7,862 bases of DNA from Gemmatimonadaceae bacterium (lineage in GTDB: Bacteria; Gemmatimonadota; Gemmatimonadetes; Gemmatimonadales; Gemmatimonadaceae). Below the pieces are notes generated by a model, which saw only the letters and a list, made by a program, of their open reading frames with translations, did not search any database and had not been told where the DNA came from. Positions within the stretch are counted from its first letter, which is position 1; every line of letters begins with the position of its first letter. A program made the translations under genes and the position numbers. Location: the NCBI GenBank assembly GCA_013813605.1, contig JACCRL010000047.1:1-7862 (forward strand), read 5' to 3'. Below, one piece after another: positions 6,376 to 7,862 of the stretch.

Positions 6376-7679
6376 GATTCCTCGGCGTCGGCGACACCGT
6401 TGACCTCGGCGACATGTACCTTCGCCTCCAGGCGTCCGGTCACGAAGTTCGTGTACACGCCTCCGACCAGGAATCGCAGGATGTAATGCGAGGGATGCTC
6501 ACATTCACCGAAGACTGGCGTGCCGAGCTCGACTGGATTCGGAAAGCGGGCACGGAGGGCATCATCCTCTTCGAGTCGGCGTCGCGCGGAGAGGTGCAGG
6601 ACGAGCTGCGCCGTGACCGATTCAACGTCATCGGCGGAAGCGCGCTCGGCGACCGCCTCGAGCTCGACCGTGAATACGGGCAATCCGTACTGCGCGGCGT
6701 GGGCCTCGAGACTGCACGGAGCCGCGACTTCACGAGCTTCGACGATGCCACTGACTTCGTCGAGCGAACGCCGGGCCGGTACGTCTTCAAGTTGAATGGG
6801 AGCGACTGGTCGTCAACGCGAGGGTACGTCGGGGTGATGCCCGACGGGGCCGACATGCTGGCCCTGCTCAGGGGAACCCAGCGCAGCTGGCCGGACGACG
6901 AGCCCCCTTCATTCGTGCTGATGGATCACCTGTCGGGAGTCGAAGTCGGCGTCGGCGGGTTCTTCAACGGAAAAGAATTTCTTTCGCCCGTAAATCTCGA
7001 CTGGGAGCACAAGCGTTTCTTCCCCGGCGACCTGGGCGAGCTGACGGGCGAAATGGGAACGGTGGTGACCTACCGGGGCGGGGATGCGATGTTCGCACGG
7101 AGCCTTGCACGCGTCGCGCCGTTGCTCCGCGAATCGGGCTACTGCGGCTATATCAACCTCAACACCATCGTCAACGATGAGGGCATTTGGCCGCTCGAGT
7201 TCACGTGTCGGTTCGGGTATCCCGGTTTTCCCATCCTCGACTCGCTGCACGTTGCCGGCTGGGACGAAATCTTCCGCTCGATGGTTCACCGGAATGCGAC
7301 AACATTCGAAACCGACGGCGGCTGGTCGGTCGGAGTGGTCATCACCGTTCCGCCATTTCCCTATGCACACGAGTACGAGGAGCTGGGAAAGGGACGGCCG
7401 ATCTGCTTCGCTGCAAGCGTGGACGACGACGATCGCGACTCGTTCCATTACGGCGAGGTCGATCTGCGCGACGGACAACTCCTCACGGCAGGAATGATCG
7501 GCTACATAATGGTCGTGACCGGAGTGGCGGAGTCGATCGAGAGCGCGAGGAAAAAGGCTTACGGTCGGGTGGAGAAGGTGGTGATCCCCAACTCACGCTA
7601 CCGGAACGACATCGGTGTTCGTCTCATCGATCGTGATCTCGGCGAGATGCGTCGGCTCGGTCTCTTTCATGACGGTTGA
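6372..7679 (+). CDS. PurD-like ATP-grasp carboxylate-amine ligase
   Basis: A 435-residue homologue of phosphoribosylamine-glycine ligase (PurD) over its whole length. PurD-like landmarks are the ATP-binding Lys in YVFKLNG (K140), SGVEVGVGGFFNGKEF (188-203), WEHKRFFPGDLGELTGEMGT (211-230, the DHKR..GD.G..TGGMG block), PLEFTCRFGYPG (274-285, the EFN.RFGDPE block) and a C-terminal YRNDIGVR (410-417). Such enzymes activate a carboxylate as acyl phosphate with ATP and join it to an amine. The GGREHA motif that binds phosphoribosylamine is replaced by GVGDTVDLGDMYL, and the metal-site Asn is Thr278, so purine synthesis is unlikely and the substrate is unknown. GTG 6372 is chosen because it overlaps the methyltransferase stop (GTGA), implying translational coupling, and starts directly at the first beta-strand. 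A further gene overlaps its 3' end by 11 bases. Confidence 0.85.
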   Translation: MRFLGVGDTVDLGDMYLRLQASGHEVRVHASDQESQDVMRGMLTFTEDWRAELDWIRKAGTEGIILFESASRGEVQDELRRDRFNVIGGSALGDRLELDREYGQSVLRGVGLETARSRDFTSFDDATDFVERTPGRYVFKLNGSDWSSTRGYVGVMPDGADMLALLRGTQRSWPDDEPPSFVLMDHLSGVEVGVGGFFNGKEFLSPVNLDWEHKRFFPGDLGELTGEMGTVVTYRGGDAMFARSLARVAPLLRESGYCGYINLNTIVNDEGIWPLEFTCRFGYPGFPILDSLHVAGWDEIFRSMVHRNATTFETDGGWSVGVVITVPPFPYAHEYEELGKGRPICFAASVDDDDRDSFHYGEVDLRDGQLLTAGMIGYIMVVTGVAESIESARKKAYGRVEKVVIPNSRYRNDIGVRLIDRDLGEMRRLGLFHDG

Positions 7680-7862
7680 GCGAACACCAGTAAATGAGCG
7701 CGATGCGAGCGACGACCGGATCGATCCAGCCCTCGCGCTGATTCTCGACCGGCACTGGCGCGGAGAGATCTCGGCACCGGTCGCGCTGATGCAGCTCCTC
7801 ATCGAAACGGAAGACGCTGGCGCTGTTGCCAAAGCGGTGGCAAACGCGGCACAGGGACAAGC
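7669..7862 (+). CDS. Unrecognised protein, N-terminal part (runs off window)
   Basis: The ATG at 7669 overlaps the ATP-grasp gene by 11 bases, and the frame stays open for 64 codons to the window edge, so it is the fourth gene of this overlapping run on context. It begins MTVERTPVNERDASDDRIDP, a polar leader. A probably helical segment follows (ALALILDRHW, VALMQLLIETEDAGAVAKAVANAA). The rest of the gene is missing and I do not recognise a family from this fragment. One possibility is the helical N-terminus of a second SAM-dependent methyltransferase, but no motif is visible yet. The ribosome-binding site is weak; coupling to the upstream gene is likely. Confidence 0.65.
   Translation, partial: MTVERTPVNERDASDDRIDPALALILDRHWRGEISAPVALMQLLIETEDAGAVAKAVANAAQGQ

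Noticed and set aside
6909..7478. 189-residue minus-strand frame inside the ATP-grasp gene
   Set aside because: The plus strand here holds the conserved PurD-like blocks; the antisense frame shows no family features.
1..7862. CRISPR array, insertion sequence ends or toxin-antitoxin pair
   Set aside because: No regularly spaced repeats, no transposase frame with terminal inverted repeats, and no small paired genes were seen.

Overview
The window is high-GC DNA from a diderm (Gram-negative type) bacterium. An outer-membrane TonB-dependent receptor proves the outer membrane. The style of the receptor (an AQA-type signal-peptide end, then a carboxypeptidase-like regulatory domain) and the zf-TFIIB protein resemble Gemmatimonadota or neighbouring phyla, but this placement is an impression, not a result. 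The tRNA gene does not encode its CCA end.

Left edge (1-537): the C-terminal part of a tyrosine recombinase gene runs into a convergent tRNA-Pro(CGG) gene. The tRNA has its own Rho-independent terminator lying between it and the integrase gene. This is the usual layout of the integrase end of a genomic island inserted at a tRNA 3' end, so the island body probably lies to the left of the window and chromosomal DNA to the right.

Middle left (538-3690): after a short region rich in hairpins, including a GC hairpin followed by six T's, comes a complete 915-residue TonB-dependent receptor. Behind it is about 320 bases without a gene. It holds inverted repeats that could form alternative RNA folds and a perfect 13-bp terminator-like hairpin.

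Middle (3815-4297): a small zf-TFIIB zinc-ribbon protein. Its frame runs on antisense through the end of the next gene, probably because one base was lost near its 3' end. A shared CTAG at 4131-4134 looks like the original back-to-back stop for both genes.

Right half (4131-7862): a cluster of small-molecule enzymes. A haem-oxygenase-like diiron oxidase/oxygenase (HDO) is read leftward. Divergent from it is a tightly overlapped rightward run: an NPPY-type SAM methyltransferase resembling PrmC/HemK, a full-length PurD-like ATP-grasp ligase lacking the PurD substrate signature, and the start of a fourth gene that runs off the window. An N-oxygenase/desaturase-type metalloenzyme, an amide/amine-type methyltransferase and an amide-bond-forming ligase together suggest an uncharacterised biosynthetic or modification pathway. 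This is the most interesting part of the window; its product cannot be read from sequence alone.
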